A stretch of DNA of 64,000 bases from Staphylococcus nepalensis. Its GTDB lineage: Bacteria; Bacillota; Bacilli; Staphylococcales; Staphylococcaceae. Positions 28,030-40,531 of the stretch are shown piece after piece. The DNA lies in the NCBI RefSeq assembly GCF_014635045.1, contig NZ_BMCF01000001.1, positions 1 through 64,000 of the forward strand, given 5' to 3'. The position numbers were made by a program, and so were the translations under genes. The notes beneath the pieces are model-generated. The model ran no database searches and was not told where the DNA came from. It was given only the letters and a program-made list of their open reading frames with translations. Positions within the stretch are counted from its first letter, which is position 1. The number at the start of each line of letters is the position of its first letter.

Positions 28030-28422
28030 TTAACGTTTTGAGAATTGTGGTGAACGACGAGCTTTTTTAAGACCTGGTTTTTTACGTTCTTTCATACGTG
28101 GGTCACGAGTAAGTAATCCAGCGCGTTTTAAAGAACTTCTATACTCAGGATCAGCTTCTAATAATGCACGTGCAATTCCGTGACGGATAGCTTGTGCTTG
28201 TCCAGTAAAGCCACCACCGTGAACGTTAACTAATACATCATAGTTACCTTTAGTTTCTGTAACATCGAATGGTTGGTTTAAGTCTAAGATTAATGATTCG
28301 AATGGTAAGTAGCTACGTACATCATTGTTATTAACAGTAATGTTACCTTCGCCAGGTACTAAACGTACACGTGCTACTGAGTTTTTACGACGGCCTGTGC
28401 CTTTATATTCAACTTGTGCCAA
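28030..28422 (-). CDS. rpsI: 30S ribosomal protein S9
   Basis: 130 residues. The N-terminal [16 protein letters not shown] motif and the basic C-terminal tail ending PQFSKR, which reaches the P-site tRNA, are both present. It lies 19 bases after rplM in the conserved rplM-rpsI operon. Confidence 0.98.
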   Translation of the reverse strand: MAQVEYKGTGRRKNSVARVRLVPGEGNITVNNNDVRSYLPFESLILDLNQPFDVTETKGNYDVLVNVHGGGFTGQAQAIRHGIARALLEADPEYRSSLKRAGLLTRDPRMKERKKPGLKKARRSPQFSKR

Positions 28423-28441
28423 TGTAATTTCCTCCTTTTAA

Positions 28442-28879
28442 TTAACCACGTAACTCGTAGTTTTCTGGTTGTTGTGCAGCGTGTGGATGTTCAGCGCCAC
28501 CATAAACAAATAATTTCTTGCCTTGTTTTTCGCCTAAACGAGTGCTTGGTAACATACCTTTAATTGAAGTTTCAAGTAAACGTTCTGGGTTTTTAGCTTT
28601 TAATTCACCAGCAGAAACTGATTTGATTCCGCCTGGATGATTACTATGACGATAATACATTTTATCTTGTTCTTTATTACCAGTGAATTGGATTTTAGCA
28701 GCGTTGATGATAATTACATAATCACCTGAATCAACGTGTGGTGTATAAGTTACTTTATTTTTACCGCGTAGAATAGCAGCTACTTCTGATGATAAACGAC
28801 CAAGTGTTTTACCTTCAGCATCAATAACATACCATTTGCGCTCAATGTTTGCTTCATTAGCCATAAATGTTTGACGCAT
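28442..28879 (-). CDS. rplM: 50S ribosomal protein L13
   Basis: 145 residues, an early-assembly 23S rRNA-binding protein. Recognised by [30 protein letters not shown] and GMLPSTRLG. Shine-Dalgarno AGGAGGAC. It follows a promoter and structured leader of its own, downstream of truA; L13 likely binds that leader to control its own expression. Confidence 0.98.
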   Translation of the reverse strand: MRQTFMANEANIERKWYVIDAEGKTLGRLSSEVAAILRGKNKVTYTPHVDSGDYVIIINAAKIQFTGNKEQDKMYYRHSNHPGGIKSVSAGELKAKNPERLLETSIKGMLPSTRLGEKQGKKLFVYGGAEHPHAAQQPENYELRG

Positions 28880-28974
28880 ATAATTGTCCTCCTAGAATAA
28901 ATAAATGGTTCTTGTCTAATTAAAATGATATTTAAACTTAAATTCATTTATTTTGTTAATTTATTATTTCTACG

Positions 28975-29045
28975 TGCTTCTATATCTTGTTACACAATAA
29001 GATTCCGGGGCTTATCGTGGGGTGATATAAAACAATACCGTTAGT
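28975..29045 (-). promoter_or_regulatory. L13-type autoregulatory leader of rplM
   Basis: On the minus strand the rplM 5' UTR folds as an outer TATATC/GATATA helix enclosing CACGATAAG/CTTATTGTG (complements of 29011-29019 and 28993-29001) with a CCCCGGAAT loop. Position, size and G/C-rich loop in an AT-rich region fit the L13 leader family of Firmicutes. Family assignment is from memory. Confidence 0.65.
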
Positions 29046-29046
29046 T

Positions 29047-29075
29047 ATCGTATAATTTTTATGCCGTTTTGTCAA
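29047..29075 (-). promoter_or_regulatory. Promoter of rplM-rpsI
   Basis: On the minus strand TTGACA (29070-29075), a 17-base spacer and TACGAT (29047-29052), beginning just seven bases after the truA stop. The transcript would carry a leader of about 165 bases. Confidence 0.8.
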
Positions 29076-29081
29076 TGTAAT

Positions 29082-29888
29082 TTACCTATTTTGTGTAGAT
29101 TTTTTTCGGTGAATTTTAATGTTTTCACCAAAGTCATTCATAAGCGATTGAGGTGATAGATAAATATGTTCTAAATACAATCCTTCAGCAGGGGCAGTGA
29201 ATGGTACTTTATTACGATTCTTCTCTTCTAATAGTTGAGGGACGCTTTCTGGATTATACTTCCCTTTTCCTACACCAATTAAAAATGCTACTAGTACACG
29301 TACCATATTATATAGAAAACCTGAACCCGTGACCACATAATCAAAACCGTATGTAGTTTTTTCTATTCTGCTCTCATACAGGGTACGCACTTTGCTTTCA
29401 ACTTCTGTTTTTTGAGAACAAAAACCAGTAAAATCATGGGTTCCTATAAACAGCTGTGCAGCTTGTATCATCTTGTCAAAATCTAAATTATCATAGACAT
29501 AGGCTTTTAAACCACATTCAAACGGATCTTTATGTGCTGATTGATATATCTTATAGCGATAAGTTTTTCCTACACAATCATACCGACAATGGAAAGACTC
29601 ATCTACAAATGCCACTGAGTTGACATAAACGTCATCAGGTAGCGCACGATTCATAGCGTATTGCCATTGATCGGCTGAAATATTAAGTTCGGAATCAAAA
29701 TGAAAATACTGCTCAAATGCATGTACGCCACGATCTGTTCTGCTAGTAGGATGTATTCTAACGTGACGTTTATGCATACGTTTAAGTATTTTTTCGAATT
29801 GCTGTTGTACTGTTCTGCCATTATCTTGAATTTGGAAACCCAAGAATTGACTACCTTGATATGAAATATTTACTAAAACACGAACCAT
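29082..29888 (-). CDS. truA: tRNA pseudouridine(38-40) synthase TruA
   Basis: 268-residue pseudouridine synthase acting on the tRNA anticodon arm. The catalytic aspartate is Asp52 in [10 protein letters not shown]. Further family motifs: [14 protein letters not shown] and [13 protein letters not shown]. It starts three bases after the ecfT stop, so it is cotranscribed with the ECF genes. Confidence 0.96.
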   Translation of the reverse strand: MVRVLVNISYQGSQFLGFQIQDNGRTVQQQFEKILKRMHKRHVRIHPTSRTDRGVHAFEQYFHFDSELNISADQWQYAMNRALPDDVYVNSVAFVDESFHCRYDCVGKTYRYKIYQSAHKDPFECGLKAYVYDNLDFDKMIQAAQLFIGTHDFTGFCSQKTEVESKVRTLYESRIEKTTYGFDYVVTGSGFLYNMVRVLVAFLIGVGKGKYNPESVPQLLEEKNRNKVPFTAPAEGLYLEHIYLSPQSLMNDFGENIKIHRKKSTQNR

Positions 29889-29891
29889 CCT

Positions 29892-30698
29892 TTACACTCC
29901 TATATGCTTTAATATGAATAATATTATTGCTATTGGTACGATTAACATTAATAACAGACTATCAGCCCATCGCCAGTATAATTTACGATAACTTGTGCGC
30001 TTTTTATGCGTTTCATATCCTCTGACTTCCATGGCTATTGCTAAATCTTCAGCTCTTTGAAATGCTGAAATAAATAAAGGAACCAATAATGGGATGAAGG
30101 CTTTAACTCTGTTGATTAAGCCACCAGAACTAATTTCTGAACCTCTTGATTTTTGTGCTAATATAATTTTATCTAATTCATTCATTAATGTCGGAATGAA
30201 GCGTAAAGCAATGGACATCATCATACTCAATTGATGAACTGGTATTTTAATAATTTTTAATGGCGATAATAATCTTTCAAATGCATCTGTAAGGTCTAAA
30301 GGACTTGTTGTTAAAGTCATGATGGTAGATATCATAATAATAAACATTAATCTTAAAACAATATAGATCCCTTCTAATATGCCGTTTGTATCGATAGAAA
30401 GGAAGCCGAGTTCAAATATACGCACGCCGCCTTTTGTTAAAAATAAATGCATTAAAAATGTAAAAATGAGAAAAATCCATATTGGTGTTAAGCCCTTAAT
30501 AAGAAACCATGATTTTATGCGAGAAGCTTTCATTATAATAAAAATGATTAAGAACAACCACAAATAAGTGGCAAATGAATGGGCAAAAAATATTAATATG
30601 ATAAATAGAAATACAAATATTAATTTTGCACGTGGGTCACGTCGATGAATAATAGTATCTAATGGAAGATATCGTCCTATTATGAACTTATCCCTCAT
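29892..30698 (-). CDS. ecfT: ECF transporter transmembrane subunit EcfT
   Basis: 268-residue scaffold membrane subunit of group II energy-coupling-factor transporters. N-terminal hydrophobic helices ([15 protein letters not shown]), and two Arg-Gly coupling motifs: [11 protein letters not shown] and [11 protein letters not shown], which engage the two ATPases. It pairs with interchangeable S components for vitamins such as riboflavin, biotin or thiamine, none of which is encoded here. Its start overlaps ecfA2 by 11 bases. Confidence 0.95.
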   Translation of the reverse strand: MRDKFIIGRYLPLDTIIHRRDPRAKLIFVFLFIILIFFAHSFATYLWLFLIIFIIMKASRIKSWFLIKGLTPIWIFLIFTFLMHLFLTKGGVRIFELGFLSIDTNGILEGIYIVLRLMFIIMISTIMTLTTSPLDLTDAFERLLSPLKIIKIPVHQLSMMMSIALRFIPTLMNELDKIILAQKSRGSEISSGGLINRVKAFIPLLVPLFISAFQRAEDLAIAMEVRGYETHKKRTSYRKLYWRWADSLLLMLIVPIAIILFILKHIGV

Positions 30699-31551
30699 CT
30701 GCTTGCCACTCCTTATACATATCAGTAAATTCTGATTCTGTTAATGCGACGTGACCAAATTCAAATTGATATTTTGCTTCCACATCTCTTTGCAATTTAA
30801 CAATATCTGGCACATCTAAATGCATTTCATTAACATATTCATCAGCACTAAATAATTTTCTTGGGGAACAACTTTCGATTAATTTACCATGTTTAATGAT
30901 TTTCACTTCATCCACATATTTCGCTACATCATTCATTTCATGTGTAACTAATATGATTGTTTTATTTTGCTCAGTTTGAAGTTGCTTTATCATTTCCATA
31001 ATTTGTGTTCTACTTTTTGGATCCAAACCAGCCGTAGGTTCATCTAAAATAACGATATCCGGATCCATAGCTAATATAGAAGTGATTGCTATTTTTCTCA
31101 TTTGCCCACCTGACATTTGAAATGGGGATTGTTCAAGGATATCTCTATTAAAACCAAATTCTAATAATAATTGAAATGCGCGTACTTTAACTTCATCCAT
31201 ATTCATATTAAAATTCTTAGGACCAAATAAAATTTCTCTCTCGACCGAATCTTCAAAAAGCTGTGATTCAGGAAATTGGAAAACGACGCCTACACGCTTA
31301 CGAATTTGTTTCAAAAACTTATCCTTTGTTTTATGTGTGATTGTAATGTCATCGACCTCTAATGCGCCATCAGAAGGTTTTAACAATCCATTAATATGTT
31401 GTATCAATGTGGATTTACCTGAGCCCGTTTGGCCTATAACAGCGTAATACTTTCCTTGCTCAAATGTAGTTACAATATCTGCAAGCGCAAGATGCTCATA
31501 AGGTGTTCCTTTTTGGTAAACATAAGTCACTTGATTAAATTTAACAGTCAT
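30688..31551 (-). CDS. ecfA2: ECF transporter ATPase EcfA2
   Basis: 287-residue ABC ATPase. Walker [10 protein letters not shown] (40-48), signature MSGGQMRK, Walker [14 protein letters not shown], and the H-loop in LVTHEMND. The [18 protein letters not shown] segment is typical of EcfA2/CbiO2. Forms a heterodimer with EcfA1 beneath EcfT. The gene overlaps ecfA1 by four bases and ecfT by 11, so the three are translationally coupled. Confidence 0.95.
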   Translation of the reverse strand: MTVKFNQVTYVYQKGTPYEHLALADIVTTFEQGKYYAVIGQTGSGKSTLIQHINGLLKPSDGALEVDDITITHKTKDKFLKQIRKRVGVVFQFPESQLFEDSVEREILFGPKNFNMNMDEVKVRAFQLLLEFGFNRDILEQSPFQMSGGQMRKIAITSILAMDPDIVILDEPTAGLDPKSRTQIMEMIKQLQTEQNKTIILVTHEMNDVAKYVDEVKIIKHGKLIESCSPRKLFSADEYVNEMHLDVPDIVKLQRDVEAKYQFEFGHVALTESEFTDMYKEWQADEG

Positions 31552-32360
31552 AATTTGTCTACCAACCCCTCATACGAAATGTAGTCAGTAACACCTAACA
31601 GTTGCTTATTCATTCTCATCGCAAATGGTAAATCTAAACCAATTTCCGTAAGCGCATCACCTTGGCTAAAAATGGCTTGTGGCGAACCCGTTTGATATAA
31701 TGAGCCTTTATTTAAAACAATTAAATGATCAGCACCAACGGCTTCTGACAAATCATGTGTAATAGATATAATCGTTACATCTTTTTCTTCTTTTAAGCGA
31801 TGTATTAATGAGAGTAATTCTTTTCTACCTTCAGGGTCTAACATAGAAGTGGCTTCATCTAAAACAATAATATCTGTATTCAATGCTAAAACACCTGCTA
31901 TCGCAACACGTTGTTTTTGCCCTCCAGAAAGCGACTGTGGTTCATAAGTAGCTCTATCTAACATATCAACATCCATTAACGCGTTAGGCACAATGGCTTG
32001 CATATCCTCATATGACACGCCATTGTTCTCTAACCCAAACGCCACATCGAATTCTACAGTTGAACCAACAAATTGATTTTCTGGATTTTGAAATACAATC
32101 CCTATATGTCGTCTTAGTTCATTTAAATTCTCATCATTAATACAAACGTCGTTTAAGTATATTTGACCTTCAAATGGCTTTTCAATACCAATCATCAATT
32201 TAGCTATAGTAGATTTACCCGAACCGTTATGGCCTACTATAGATGTCCATTTGCCTTTAGGGATACGAAATGATACATCATTTAACGCAAGTGGTTCATC
32301 GCTATTATATTTAAATGATACATGATTAAATATAATCATGCCTTCTTCTTGCGTCATCAT
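31548..32360 (-). CDS. ecfA1: ECF transporter ATPase EcfA1
   Basis: 270-residue ABC ATPase. Walker [10 protein letters not shown] (43-51), Q-loop region [20 protein letters not shown] typical of EcfA1, signature LSGGQKQR, Walker [14 protein letters not shown]-loop ITHDLSEA. First gene of ecfA1-ecfA2-ecfT-truA. Shine-Dalgarno AGGAGG lies eight bases before the first of two adjacent ATGs. Confidence 0.95.
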   Translation of the reverse strand: MMTQEEGMIIFNHVSFKYNSDEPLALNDVSFRIPKGKWTSIVGHNGSGKSTIAKLMIGIEKPFEGQIYLNDVCINDENLNELRRHIGIVFQNPENQFVGSTVEFDVAFGLENNGVSYEDMQAIVPNALMDVDMLDRATYEPQSLSGGQKQRVAIAGVLALNTDIIVLDEATSMLDPEGRKELLSLIHRLKEEKDVTIISITHDLSEAVGADHLIVLNKGSLYQTGSPQAIFSQGDALTEIGLDLPFAMRMNKQLLGVTDYISYEGLVDKL

Positions 32361-32487
32361 ATCAATTGCCTCCTAAATCTATACTTTCTCATCATATATT
32401 ATCTTATTTTACATGAAAAATTAAAAAGAATCACTGTTTCTTCTCTAATTATTTTTAATTTTCATATTAAATTATACTCCTTCGTCT

Positions 32488-32516
32488 ATATCAATGTACT
32501 GTCTTATATAAGTCAA
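32488..32516 (-). promoter_or_regulatory. Promoter of the ecfA1 operon
   Basis: On the minus strand TTGACT (32511-32516), a 17-base spacer and TGATAT (32488-32493), about 130 bases upstream of ecfA1. This and the repeat cluster to its right suggest the ECF genes are transcribed apart from the ribosomal cluster. Confidence 0.6.
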
Positions 32517-32585
32517 AGTGCTTTATTAAATGCAGGATAGATTTAACATAATACTTTCGTGTTTTTCACAAATATATGCAAGTAA

Positions 32586-32760
32586 TACACTAAACTTATT
32601 TTGCTAGTACTGCTTATGTATTTGCTTTAGCAAATTTAATTGTCATTCACAGAACACAAAAAAAACAAATTTTTCAGTTCGCTATTGCATAAGTCTAAAG
32701 CAGCACGCTAAACTTTCTTTAGCTAGCACTGCTTATGCATTCGCTTATCGAATGTATTCC
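32586..32760. repeat. Degenerate direct-repeat pair with compensated hairpins
   Basis: Two related units, about 32586-32640 and 32704-32760, share CTAAACTT, GCTAG-ACTGCTTATG and then a hairpin. In the first the stem is ATTTGC/GCAAAT, in the second ATTCG/CGAAT, so the sequence differs while pairing is kept. A copy of CAGTTCGCTATTGCATAAGTC-like sequence follows the first unit (about 32676-32696). Confidence 0.7.
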
Positions 32761-32766
32761 TTTTTT

Positions 32767-32911
32767 ATTCTGAAGAATTAAGGTTCTGCAGTTCGCTATT
32801 GCTTCGCAATTGCATAAGTCCCCCTAAATTCTGAAGAATTAAGGTTCTGCAGTTCGCTATTGCTTCGCAATTGCATAAGTCCCCCTAAATTCTGAAGAAT
32901 TAAGGGGGACT
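32767..32911. repeat. Perfect 61-bp tandem duplication plus partial third copy
   Basis: 32767-32827 and 32828-32888 are identical. A partial third copy starts at 32889 (ATTCTGAAGAATTAAGG) and diverges after about 17 bases. Each unit contains ATTGC-TTC-GCAAT and CAGTTCGCTATTGC. The junction of the last copy forms a strong hairpin (32878-32893 with 32896-32911, one mismatch) with CCCCC/GGGGG arms. Non-coding on both strands as far as I can see. Confidence 0.95.
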
Positions 32912-32918
32912 AAATAAA

Positions 32919-32977
32919 AAAGCGCGCACCCCATCTATTTGAGTTCACGCTTTAAAGTTTATTAAGTTTGATGGGGT
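32919..32977 (-). terminator. Terminator of the alpha operon with interleaved second stem
   Basis: Past rplQ the minus strand can form AAAGCG/CGCTTT (complements of 32948-32953 and 32919-32924) followed by TTTTTTATTT, a terminator. A second stem, ACCCCATC/GATGGGGT (32928-32935 and 32970-32977), interleaves with it, so the two are either alternative or a pseudoknot. It closes the S10-spc-alpha transcription unit. Confidence 0.7.
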
Positions 32978-33060
32978 ACTCTGAGCTAGACAATATCTGT
33001 ATGTGGCAAACATTATCGTTGCACTCATTTGCTTTATATATAGTAGTACGTATATTTAAA

Positions 33061-33429
33061 TTAAACTAATTCTATAATTACTGATTCAGCACCGTCACCA
33101 CGACGTGGGCCTACTTTAAGGATACGAGTGTAGCCACCTTGACGTTCTGTATAACGTTCAGCAACTTCACCAAATAATTTTTGAAGTGCAGTTTGTGTTG
33201 TTTCATCTTCATTTAAGATTTCAACGTTACGCAAAGTCTTAGCTGCTTGACGACGAGATGCTAAATCTCCTTTTTTACCTAAAGTGATTAATTTTTCAAC
33301 AACACTACGTAATTCTTTTGCACGTGCTTCTGTAGTTTCAACACGTTCACTTATGATAAGTGAAGTAGCTAAGTCACGTAACATCGCTTTACGTTGATCA
33401 GAAGTACGACCTAATTTTCTGTAACCCAT
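33061..33429 (-). CDS. rplQ: 50S ribosomal protein L17
   Basis: 122 residues. [20 protein letters not shown] and the C-terminal [17 protein letters not shown] identify L17. Last gene of the alpha operon, 19 bases after rpoA. Confidence 0.98.
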   Translation of the reverse strand: MGYRKLGRTSDQRKAMLRDLATSLIISERVETTEARAKELRSVVEKLITLGKKGDLASRRQAAKTLRNVEILNEDETTQTALQKLFGEVAERYTERQGGYTRILKVGPRRGDGAESVIIELV

Positions 33430-33448
33430 GAGTTAACCTCCTTTTTTA

Positions 33449-34393
33449 TTAATCTTCTTTTCTTAGACCTAGACCTAAATCTTCGAGTTTATATTTAACT
33501 TCTTCTAATGATTTACGACCTAAATTGCGGACTTTCATCATGTCAGCTTCAGATTTATCAGCTAATTCTTGAACAGAATTAATACCCGCGCGTTTTAAGC
33601 AGTTATATGAACGTACAGATAAATCCAATTCTTCGATAGACATTTCAAGTACTTTTTCTTTTTGGTCTTCTTCTTTTTCAATCATGATTTCAGCATTTTG
33701 TGCTTCATCAGTCAATCCAACGAAGATGTTTAAATGTTCAGTTAAGATTTTTGCCGCTAGAGAAACAGACTCTTGTGGCGTGATTGAACCGTTAGTCCAA
33801 ACATCTAAAGTTAATTTATCAAAATCACTACTTTGACCTACACGTGTATTTTCTACTGTATAGTTAACACGTTCTACTGGTGAATAAAGTGAATCCACTG
33901 GAATTACACCAATTGGTAAATCACTAGTGTTATTTTGTTCTGCTAATGCGTAACCTCTACCCTTATTAGCAACAAGACGGATTTTTAAATGTCCACCTTT
34001 AGAAACTGTTGCGATTTTAATCTCAGGATTTAAAATCTCTACATCACTATCATGAGTAATGTCACTTGCAGTTACTTCGCCTTCATCTTTTACATCAATT
34101 TCTAATGTTTTGTCTTCTTCAGAATAAATTTTTAATGCTAGTTTTTTGATGTTCATAATAATTGTCGAAACATCTTCTACAACATTATCTATTGCTGAGA
34201 ATTCATGTAACACACCTTCGATTTCGATGTACTTAACGGCTGCACCTGGTAATGAAGATAGTAGGATACGACGTAAGGAGTTTCCTAGTGTAGTACCGTA
34301 GCCACGTTCTAGTGGTTCAACAACGAACTTACCGAATTTAGCATCTTCACTAATTTCAATTGTTTCAATTCTAGGTTTTTCGATTTCAATCAT
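33449..34393 (-). CDS. rpoA: DNA-directed RNA polymerase subunit alpha
   Basis: 314 residues. The N-terminal assembly domain shows [22 protein letters not shown]; an acidic linker (EKEEDQKEK) leads to the C-terminal domain with [16 protein letters not shown] and the [13 protein letters not shown] helix-hairpin-helix that binds UP elements and regulators. Shine-Dalgarno AGGAGG-like before ATG. Confidence 0.98.
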   Translation of the reverse strand: MIEIEKPRIETIEISEDAKFGKFVVEPLERGYGTTLGNSLRRILLSSLPGAAVKYIEIEGVLHEFSAIDNVVEDVSTIIMNIKKLALKIYSEEDKTLEIDVKDEGEVTASDITHDSDVEILNPEIKIATVSKGGHLKIRLVANKGRGYALAEQNNTSDLPIGVIPVDSLYSPVERVNYTVENTRVGQSSDFDKLTLDVWTNGSITPQESVSLAAKILTEHLNIFVGLTDEAQNAEIMIEKEEDQKEKVLEMSIEELDLSVRSYNCLKRAGINSVQELADKSEADMMKVRNLGRKSLEEVKYKLEDLGLGLRKED

Positions 34394-34469
34394 TTACAAA
34401 TATCCTCCTTGATTACGTCGACTTAAATTATACTGTATTTCTCAGTGACCTGCGACAATAACGATAATA

Positions 34470-34859
34470 TTATACGCGACGACGTTTTGGTGGACGACAA
34501 CCATTATGTGGTACTGGAGTAACGTCACGGATTGCAGTTACATCTAATCCAGCTGATTGTAATGCACGGATTGCTGATTCACGACCAGGACCTGGTCCTT
34601 TAACAGTCACTTCAACCGTTTTTAAGCCATGTTCCATAGCTGCTTTCGATGCAGTTTCTGAAGCCATTTGAGCTGCAAAAGGTGTTGATTTTTTTGATCC
34701 TTTGAATCCAAGTGCACCTGCTGATGACCATGATAAAGCATTACCAAATTCATCAGTAATAGTTACGATTGTATTATTGAATGTTGAGCGGATGTGTGCT
34801 ACACCATTCTCAATATTCTTTTTCACTCTACGTTTACGAGATACTTGTTTACGTGCCAT
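34470..34859 (-). CDS. rpsK: 30S ribosomal protein S11
   Basis: 129 residues. Recognised by [37 protein letters not shown] and the C-terminal [15 protein letters not shown]. Part of the 30S platform. Between rpsM and rpoA in the usual order. Confidence 0.98.
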   Translation of the reverse strand: MARKQVSRKRRVKKNIENGVAHIRSTFNNTIVTITDEFGNALSWSSAGALGFKGSKKSTPFAAQMASETASKAAMEHGLKTVEVTVKGPGPGRESAIRALQSAGLDVTAIRDVTPVPHNGCRPPKRRRV

Positions 34860-34882
34860 TTAAAATTTGCCTCCTTTACCTA

Positions 34883-35248
34883 TTATTTTTTCTTGTTAGC
34901 TACAGTTTTAACTGGACCTTTACGAGTACGAGCATTGTTTTTTGTCTTTTGTCCGCGTACTGGTAATCCGCGACGGTGACGAATACCACGGTATGATGAG
35001 ATTTCCATTAAACGTTTAATGTTTAAGTTTTGCTCACGACGTAAGTCACCTTCTACTTTATAGTTGTCAACTACTTCACGGATACGACCTAATTCGTCAT
35101 CAGTTAATTCGTTAACGCGTGTATCTGGTGATACATTAGCTTCTTCCACAATCTTTTTAGCTGTAGTAGTGCCGATACCATATACATAAGTTAAAGAAAT
35201 AACAATACGTTTTTCACGTGGAATATCTACTCCTGCAATACGTGCCAT
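34883..35248 (-). CDS. rpsM: 30S ribosomal protein S13
   Basis: 121 residues. [24 protein letters not shown] and the basic tail with [14 protein letters not shown] identify S13 of the 30S head, which forms intersubunit bridges with L5 and 23S rRNA. It follows rpmJ by 22 bases. Confidence 0.98.
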   Translation of the reverse strand: MARIAGVDIPREKRIVISLTYVYGIGTTTAKKIVEEANVSPDTRVNELTDDELGRIREVVDNYKVEGDLRREQNLNIKRLMEISSYRGIRHRRGLPVRGQKTKNNARTRKGPVKTVANKKK

Positions 35249-35270
35249 AATTATTTACACCTCTCTTTTA

Positions 35271-35396
<126 letters not shown>

Positions 35397-35415
35397 CTAT
35401 ATTATGGAGTGACGA

Positions 35416-35634
35416 TTATTTATAACGATACGTAATTCTGCCGCGTGTTAAATCATACGGAGACATTTCTACTGTTACTTTGTCGCCAGGTAGAATACGA
35501 ATATAATTCATTCTGATTTTGCCACTCACGTGAGCTAAAATCTCATGACCATTTTCTAATTCTACTTTAAACATTGCATTTGGTAAAGTATCTAATACTG
35601 TACCTTCTAATTCAATAACATCTTGCTTAGCCAT
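35416..35634 (-). CDS. infA: Translation initiation factor IF-1
   Basis: 72-residue S1/OB-fold protein, with [20 protein letters not shown] and [11 protein letters not shown]. It blocks the A site during initiation. A 171-base gap separates it from adk, larger than elsewhere in the cluster, so an internal promoter there is possible though I could not identify one with confidence. Confidence 0.98.
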
Positions 35635-35805
35635 TTATTAACTTCCCCCTTTTTACAATAGTTGGTTATCGTCTAAGATCAACTCTAACCATACGAGTCT
35701 ATAAGTGTTGTTAATAAGTTCAACAAAAATAAAATGAATTACTATATCGCATTGTCACTCTTTCGTTTATACTCTTGGCATTACATAGACCGTACAAAGT
35801 TGATA

Positions 35806-37765
<1,960 letters not shown>

Positions 37766-37766
<1 letters not shown>

Positions 37767-38206
37767 TAGATCACCTCGTGTGCTCCGCCTTTAGCATCAA
37801 TAGCTTCTGCTGCAGATGCAGAGAATTTGTTAGCTTTCACTGTTAACTTCTTGTCAAGTGAACCTTTACCTAATACTTTAATACCAGATTTTTCACTTTT
37901 AACTACACCAGATTCTACTAATAAAGCAGGAGTTACTTCAGTACCATCCTCAAATTTATTAAGTTGGTCTAAGTTAACAATAGCATATTCTTTGCGGTTA
38001 ATGTTAGTAAAGCCTCGTTTTGGTAAACGACGGAATAAAGGTAATTGTCCACCTTCGAAACCTGGTCTTAAACTACCACCTGAACGCGCTTTTTGTCCTT
38101 TTTGTCCACGGCCACTAGTTTTACCGTTACCAGTAGCTGCACCACGACCTACGCGGTTACGAACTTTGCGAGAACCTTCTGCTGGTTTTAACTCATGTAA
38201 TTTCAT
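37766..38206 (-). CDS. rplO: 50S ribosomal protein L15
   Basis: 146 residues. Glycine- and arginine-rich N-terminal extension with [20 protein letters not shown] and [15 protein letters not shown]. Lies 16 bases after rpmD. Confidence 0.98.
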
Positions 38207-38222
38207 TTCGGCACCTCCTTAA

Positions 38223-38402
38223 TTATTGTTTTTCTACTGTCACTAAGTGACTTACTTTGTTGATTTGCCCACGAATAGCAGGGTTATCTTCAACAACTAC
38301 TGAAGAGTTTGTTTTTTTCAAACCTAAAGCTTCAACAGTTTTACGTTGTGTTTCTGGACGACCTATAACACTACGAGTGAGGGTAATTTGTAATTTAGCC
38401 AT
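38223..38402 (-). CDS. rpmD: 50S ribosomal protein L30
   Basis: 59 residues, read by hand: starts [20 protein letters not shown] and ends [10 protein letters not shown]. Typical bacterial L30 length. Lies between rpsE (16 bases) and rplO. Confidence 0.96.
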   Translation of the reverse strand: MAKLQITLTRSVIGRPETQRKTVEALGLKKTNSSVVVEDNPAIRGQINKVSHLVTVEKQ

Positions 38403-38418
38403 AACTTATTTTCCCTCC

Positions 38419-38916
38419 TTAATTATATAATTCTTCTACTGACTTGCCACGTAATTTCGCAACTTGTTCAGCATTTTTAAGGTTTTGTAATCCATTAAGT
38501 GTTGCACGCACCATGTTGATTGGTGTGTTTGATCCTAAAGATTTACTTAAGATATCAGTGATACCTGCTAATTCTAATACTGCACGAACAGGGCCACCCG
38601 CAATAACACCAGTACCAGGAGCTGCTGGTTTCATTAATACACTACCTGAACTGAATTGTCCAGTAATCGTGTGAGGCGTTGTACCTTCGACACGTGGAAC
38701 TTCAACTAAGTTTTTCTTAGCTGCTTCTACTGCTTTTTTGATTGCTTCAGGTACCTCTTGTGCTTTACCAGTACCGAATCCAACGCGACCGTTTTTGTCT
38801 CCAACTACTACTAAAGCGCTAAAACGGAAACTACGACCACCTTTTACAACTTTTGCAACACGGTTAATTGTAACAACGCGTTCTTCAAATTCTTTCGCTT
38901 CTTCTCTACGAGCCAT
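38419..38916 (-). CDS. rpsE: 30S ribosomal protein S5
   Basis: 165 residues. [22 protein letters not shown] is the N-terminal double-stranded-RNA-binding region where spectinomycin-resistance changes occur; [18 protein letters not shown] lies in the C-terminal domain. Confidence 0.98.
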   Translation of the reverse strand: MARREEAKEFEERVVTINRVAKVVKGGRSFRFSALVVVGDKNGRVGFGTGKAQEVPEAIKKAVEAAKKNLVEVPRVEGTTPHTITGQFSSGSVLMKPAAPGTGVIAGGPVRAVLELAGITDILSKSLGSNTPINMVRATLNGLQNLKNAEQVAKLRGKSVEELYN

Positions 38917-38936
38917 GTAAATGTCCCTCCTTTAAA

Positions 38937-39299
38937 TTAAAATTCTAAACCATTTTCACGAGCTGCATCTGCTAACGCTTTAACACGTCCGTGATATAAA
39001 TATCCTCCACGGTCAAAAACAATTGTTTTCACACCATTTTCGCTAGCTCTTTTAGCAACAGTTTCGCCGACTTTAGCTGACAAATCAACTTTTGATCCAG
39101 TTTCGTTAGCTAGATCTTTATCTTGAGTTGAAGCTTGTGCTAATGTTCTGCCATTAACATCATCGATAACTTGTGCATAAATGTGTTTATTTGAACGATA
39201 AACATTTAAACGTGGTTTTTCAGCAGTGCCAGCTAGTTTGCTACGGACACGTGCATGTCTTTTTAAACGCACTTTATTTTTATCAATTTTGCTGATCAT
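38937..39299 (-). CDS. rplR: 50S ribosomal protein L18
   Basis: 120 residues. [30 protein letters not shown] and [21 protein letters not shown] identify this 5S rRNA-binding protein. Confidence 0.98.
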   Translation of the reverse strand: MISKIDKNKVRLKRHARVRSKLAGTAEKPRLNVYRSNKHIYAQVIDDVNGRTLAQASTQDKDLANETGSKVDLSAKVGETVAKRASENGVKTIVFDRGGYLYHGRVKALADAARENGLEF

Positions 39300-39330
39300 T
39301 TTATTACTCCTTTCTTCTGAAAGTTATTTA

Positions 39331-39867
39331 TTATTTACCAGTTTTACCTTCTTTACGGCGAACATATTCACCTTGGTAACGAATTCCTTTACCTTTATAA
39401 GGTTCTGGAGGTCTTACTGAACGAATGTTTGAAGCGATAGCTCCAACTTGTTCTTTAGAGATACCTTCTACAGTTACTGTAGTGTTCTTCTCAACGCCGA
39501 ACGTGATACCGTCTTCAGCTTTAAACTCAACTGGGTGAGAGTAGCCAACGTTTAATAATAGGTCATTACCTTGCATTTGCGCACGGTAACCTACACCTAC
39601 AAGTTCAAGTGTTTTTTTGTAACCATCTTTAACACCTTGAATCATATTATTGATTAAAGCACGCGTTGTACCATGAACTGTTCTATCATCTTGAGAATCA
39701 GTTGGTCTTACAACTTCTAATGTGTTTTCATCTTGTTTATATGTCATTCTTTCATTCATTGTTTGTGATAATTCACCTTTAGGACCTTTAACAGAAACTG
39801 TATTTCCTTCGATAGTTACTGTAACGTCACTAGGGATGTCAATAATTTTTTTACCAACACGACTCAT
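39331..39867 (-). CDS. rplF: 50S ribosomal protein L6
   Basis: 178 residues, two homologous domains. [16 protein letters not shown] at the start and [24 protein letters not shown] near the end are characteristic. Next to rpsH and rplR in the spc operon. Confidence 0.98.
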   Translation of the reverse strand: MSRVGKKIIDIPSDVTVTIEGNTVSVKGPKGELSQTMNERMTYKQDENTLEVVRPTDSQDDRTVHGTTRALINNMIQGVKDGYKKTLELVGVGYRAQMQGNDLLLNVGYSHPVEFKAEDGITFGVEKNTTVTVEGISKEQVGAIASNIRSVRPPEPYKGKGIRYQGEYVRRKEGKTGK

Positions 39868-39894
39868 GTTATCGCACCTCCTTATTATTAATAA

Positions 39895-40293
39895 TTACCA
39901 AACGTAACCTAAGATTTCTCCACCAATATTACGTTTTCTTGCTTCTTTATCAGTGATAACACCTTCAGAAGTTGAAACTAATGCAATACCTAAACCATTA
40001 AGTACTCTTGGTACTTCATTCGCTTTAGCATACACACGTAAACCTGGTTTTGAGATACGTTTTAATCCAGTGATAACACGTTCATTATTTTGACCATATT
40101 TAAGGAATAAACGGATAACCCCTTGTTTATCGTCTTCAACATATTCTACGTTTTTAATGAAACCTTCACTTTTTAATATTTCAGCAATTTCTTTTTTAAT
40201 ATTTGAAGCAGGTAATTCTAACTTGTCATGACGCACCATGTTTGCGTTTCTTACTCGAGTTAGCATATCTGCAATTGGATCGTTGATTGTCAT
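39895..40293 (-). CDS. rpsH: 30S ribosomal protein S8
   Basis: 132 residues. [14 protein letters not shown] and the C-terminal [20 protein letters not shown] identify S8, which in E. coli also represses the spc operon by binding its mRNA. Confidence 0.98.
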   Translation of the reverse strand: MTINDPIADMLTRVRNANMVRHDKLELPASNIKKEIAEILKSEGFIKNVEYVEDDKQGVIRLFLKYGQNNERVITGLKRISKPGLRVYAKANEVPRVLNGLGIALVSTSEGVITDKEARKRNIGGEILGYVW

Positions 40294-40324
40294 TGAATGT
40301 TGCCTCCTTTCAGACTTTTTTCTA

Positions 40325-40510
40325 TTACCAGCTAGCTTTACGAACGCCAGGGATTTGGCCTTTATAAGCTAATTCACGGAAACAAATACGGCATAATTTA
40401 AATTTACGATATACAGAATGTGGACGACCACAGCGTTGACAACGCGTATATTCACGTACTTGGAACTTTTGTTTTTTTTGTTGCTTAGCAACCATTGAAC
40501 TTTTAGCCAC
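40325..40510 (-). CDS. rpsN: 30S ribosomal protein S14, zinc-binding type Z
   Basis: 61 residues. Cys24, Cys27, Cys40 and Cys43 (TRCQRCG and LCRIC) form the zinc ribbon that marks the short type Z S14. A zinc-independent 89-residue paralogue usually exists elsewhere in staphylococci. Confidence 0.98.
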   Translation of the reverse strand: MAKSSMVAKQQKKQKFQVREYTRCQRCGRPHSVYRKFKLCRICFRELAYKGQIPGVRKASW

Positions 40511-40531
40511 TTAATTAGCCTCCTTTAGAGA

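Noticed and set aside
32322..32540. 72-codon frame upstream of ecfA1 on the plus strand
   Set aside because: Overlaps the ecfA1 start and its promoter; AT-rich, no ribosome-binding site.
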